Assembly (NCBI GenBank): GCA_022729615.1
Contig: DZAQ01000067.1
Coordinates: forward strand, 1-7,418
Length of the DNA stretch: 7,418 bases
Direction: 5' to 3'
DNA from: Sulfurovum sp.
GTDB taxonomy: Bacteria > Campylobacterota > Campylobacteria > Campylobacterales > Sulfurovaceae
In this document: positions 6,114 through 7,418 of the stretch, in pieces
How positions within the stretch are numbered: position 1 is the stretch's first letter
Layout: every line of letters starts with the position of its first letter
Translations under genes and position numbers: made by a program
The notes under the pieces: model-generated
Databases searched by the model: none
Told to the model about the DNA's origin: nothing
What the model saw: only the letters and a program-made list of their open reading frames with translations

Positions 6114-7178
6114 TCACCCTCCTGTGCCCATAAGTCTATTGATATCATTATAGAGTCCCAAAAACATGAGTCCGAACAAAATCGCCCATCCGCCGACAGT
6201 GAGTCTGTAGAGTACCGCTTCGCTCGGCGCTCTTCCTCGGATCATCTCATAGAGATTGAACATGATATGCCCGCCGTCAAGTGCCGGTATCGGCAAAAGA
6301 TTGAGGACTCCCAGGTTGACCGAGATGAGCGCAGTAAAAAAGAGGAGCGCTACGATCCCCGCCGAACTCGCCTGCGAAGTGATATCCACGATAGTGATGA
6401 CACCGCCTATTTTGTCGCTGCTTACCGCTCCGGTGATCAGCTTCTGCACGCTCTTGAAGATCAAAACACTTGCTTTTTGTGTCTCACTCCATGCATATCC
6501 GAGCCCATCGAAAAATCCGTATGTAACGATTATCTGCTCGCCCAAAGGGGTGATGCCGATGATTTTGCGCTCTATGGGCTCTTCAAAGATATTTTTATCC
6601 TGGATCACTTTTGGGGTGATTTGGAGTGTGATTTGCCGACTATCTCTCAAAACAAGAAGAGCAAGAATACTCTTGGAGCTCTCGTTGATCCTCTCGCCTA
6701 TCTCCTCCCAATACTCGATAGGAGCGCCATCCACGGCAAGAAGCCTATCTCCCTTCAAAAGTCCGGCACTGAGCGCAGGTGTATTTTCACCCACAGTTCC
6801 GACGATTGGCAGCAGCTTCGGAACCCCGATCGCGGATATTGCCAGATAGAGTAAAAATGCCAGCAAAAAGTTGGCAAATGGACCGGCTAGAAGGATCACG
6901 ATTCTTTCCCAAGGCTTTTTGCTATTGTATGAATCAGCGTCACTGCTCATCGCCGTTGGGTCGGCATCATCTTGACCCTTCATCTTGACATACCCGCCTA
7001 GAGGTATCAGCGAGAATGCCCACTCCGTCTTGCCGATCATACGGCTATACAATTTTTTGCCAAACCCGATACTAAAAACATCGACCTGTACCCCAAAAAA
7101 CCGTGCGGCAGTAAAATGCCCCAATTCATGGAAGAATATCAAAAACGAAAGAACCAAAAGTGAAATCACAATACCCAT
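6114..7178 (-). CDS. rseP: Site-2 membrane metalloprotease RseP (M50B)
   Basis: A 354-residue intramembrane zinc protease. The zinc motif HELGH is at 17-21 in the first membrane helix, GGYVKM at 61-66, a membrane helix at about 92-117, one PDZ domain at about 122-190 (including GLLKGDRLLAVDG), and the third ligand in NLLPIPALDGGH (293-304, D301), with a last helix at about 326-344. With one PDZ it is shorter than the 450-residue, two-PDZ E. coli enzyme. RseP-type proteases cut anti-sigma factors and leftover signal peptides within the membrane; which substrates apply here is unknown, and no anti-sigma factor is in the window. The ATG at 7178 has a weak ribosome site, but the N-terminal helix fits the family start. 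It is the first gene of a two-gene operon with yggS. Confidence 0.95.
   Translation of the reverse strand: MGIVISLLVLSFLIFFHELGHFTAARFFGVQVDVFSIGFGKKLYSRMIGKTEWAFSLIPLGGYVKMKGQDDADPTAMSSDADSYNSKKPWERIVILLAGPFANFLLAFLLYLAISAIGVPKLLPIVGTVGENTPALSAGLLKGDRLLAVDGAPIEYWEEIGERINESSKSILALLVLRDSRQITLQITPKVIQDKNIFEEPIERKIIGITPLGEQIIVTYGFFDGLGYAWSETQKASVLIFKSVQKLITGAVSSDKIGGVITIVDITSQASSAGIVALLFFTALISVNLGVLNLLPIPALDGGHIMFNLYEMIRGRAPSEAVLYRLTVGGWAILFGLMFLGLYNDINRLMGTGG
6118..6123 (-). promoter_or_regulatory. Shine-Dalgarno site deciding the yggS start
   Basis: A perfect AGGAGG on the - strand inside the final codons of rseP. Spacing is 0 to the GTG at 6117, 3 to the ATG at 6114 and 6 to the ATG at 6111, so the last is the functional start. 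It implies translational coupling with rseP. Confidence 0.75.
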
Positions 7179-7208
7179 ACTGCTACTTTGTATATAAATT
7201 TGAATTCA

Positions 7209-7217
7209 ATTATAGCA
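7209..7217 (-). promoter_or_regulatory. Promoter for rseP-yggS (perfect extended -10)
   Basis: The - strand reads TGC-TATAAT, a perfect extended -10 box. TTGA-like -35 candidates sit only at poor spacing, so recognition would rest on the extended -10. Transcription would start near 7202, giving a leader of about 24 bases. The palindrome TTGAATTCAA (7200-7209) overlaps the start site and could hold a regulator, or be chance in AT-rich DNA. Confidence 0.6.
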
Positions 7218-7287
7218 AATTTTTCAATTTCAACCCTCAAAAGTACAGAAACTATTTTTGGAGAGTTTTCATTTGGTTTCCAATATG

Positions 7288-7296
7288 TGGTACAAT
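7288..7296 (+). promoter_or_regulatory. Candidate promoter for the right-edge gene
   Basis: TGG-TACAAT is an extended -10 with five of six consensus bases. Transcription would start near 7303, exactly where a short inverted repeat ATTGC-ATC-GCAAT (7303-7315) begins, and the leader would be about 96 bases. A second candidate, TGG-TATAGA at 7363-7371, would give a leader of about 20 bases; I cannot tell which is used. Together with the rseP promoter this makes 7179-7398 a divergent control region. Confidence 0.4.
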
Positions 7297-7398
7297 AGAT
7301 GGATTGCATCGCAATTATATGGTATTAGGTGTTTCTTTCTGTACATATATTTACAAAGAGACTGGTATAGAGTAGTTTAATCAGCAAAAGGAATACAT

Positions 7399-7418
7399 AT
7401 GGCTGGGATGGTCGATAT
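7399..7418 (+). CDS. Start of an unidentified gene, cut by the window edge
   Basis: An ATG at 7399 is preceded by AAGGA with 6 bases of spacing and has upstream promoter-like sequences, so a + strand gene very likely begins here. Only the first codons, reading MAGMVD, lie in the window. That is too little to identify the protein. Confidence 0.6.

Noticed and set aside
6256..6854. Two long overlapping + strand open frames opposite rseP
   Set aside because: Both mirror the conserved protease coding strand. Two open antisense frames in the same place point to codon bias rather than genes.
7319..7375. 18-codon open frame in the leader of the right-edge gene, a possible leader peptide
   Set aside because: There is no ribosome site before its ATG and no run of one amino acid that would suggest attenuation.

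Overview
The window looks like chromosomal DNA of a Campylobacterota (epsilonproteobacterial) species, possibly a Sulfurimonas/Sulfuricurvum/Sulfurovum-type free-living one. That placement is inferred from protein style, base composition and promoters that often have only an extended -10 (TGnTATAAT-like); it was not tested by a search. Ten complete protein genes are packed tightly. I see no rRNA, tRNA, CRISPR array, insertion sequence or prophage gene.

Layout. Positions 1-93 hold the end of something on the + strand that resembles a broken MazE/AbrB-type antitoxin. From 4656 down to 118 seven genes run on the - strand: acylphosphatase (acyP), a 69-residue cysteine-rich protein, a MoxR-type AAA+ ATPase, a YbbO-like short-chain dehydrogenase, a DUF4395 membrane protein, an Rrf2-family regulator and an O-acetylhomoserine-sulfhydrylase-like PLP enzyme. 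Junctions are -1, 2, 8, 9, 71 and 76 bases. A near-consensus sigma-70 promoter (TTGACA-17-TATGAT) in the 71-base gap makes the last three genes a separate unit, probably a self-regulated sulfur amino acid cassette. It also shows that the DUF4395 protein starts at 2221, not further upstream.

A 156-base divergent intergenic region separates acyP from a + strand DedA membrane protein (4813-5448). The DedA gene overlaps tail to tail by 21 bases with the - strand pair rseP-yggS (7178 to 5428), a site-2 membrane protease followed by the PLP homeostasis protein. The region 7179-7398 is again divergent: a strong extended -10 serves rseP, and another serves a + strand gene whose first codons (7399-7418) are cut by the window edge.

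How the genes work together. The Rrf2/PLP-enzyme/DUF4395 unit points to cysteine or methionine sulfur handling. RseP, DedA and DUF4395 are envelope proteins. The MoxR ATPase has none of its usual DUF58/VWA partners here and is instead coupled to the dehydrogenase. The least explained items are the cysteine-rich small protein, the MoxR-dehydrogenase pair and the DUF4395-Rrf2-PLP cassette. Most genes are ordinary housekeeping or accessory metabolism, and I see no clear new defence or mobile system.
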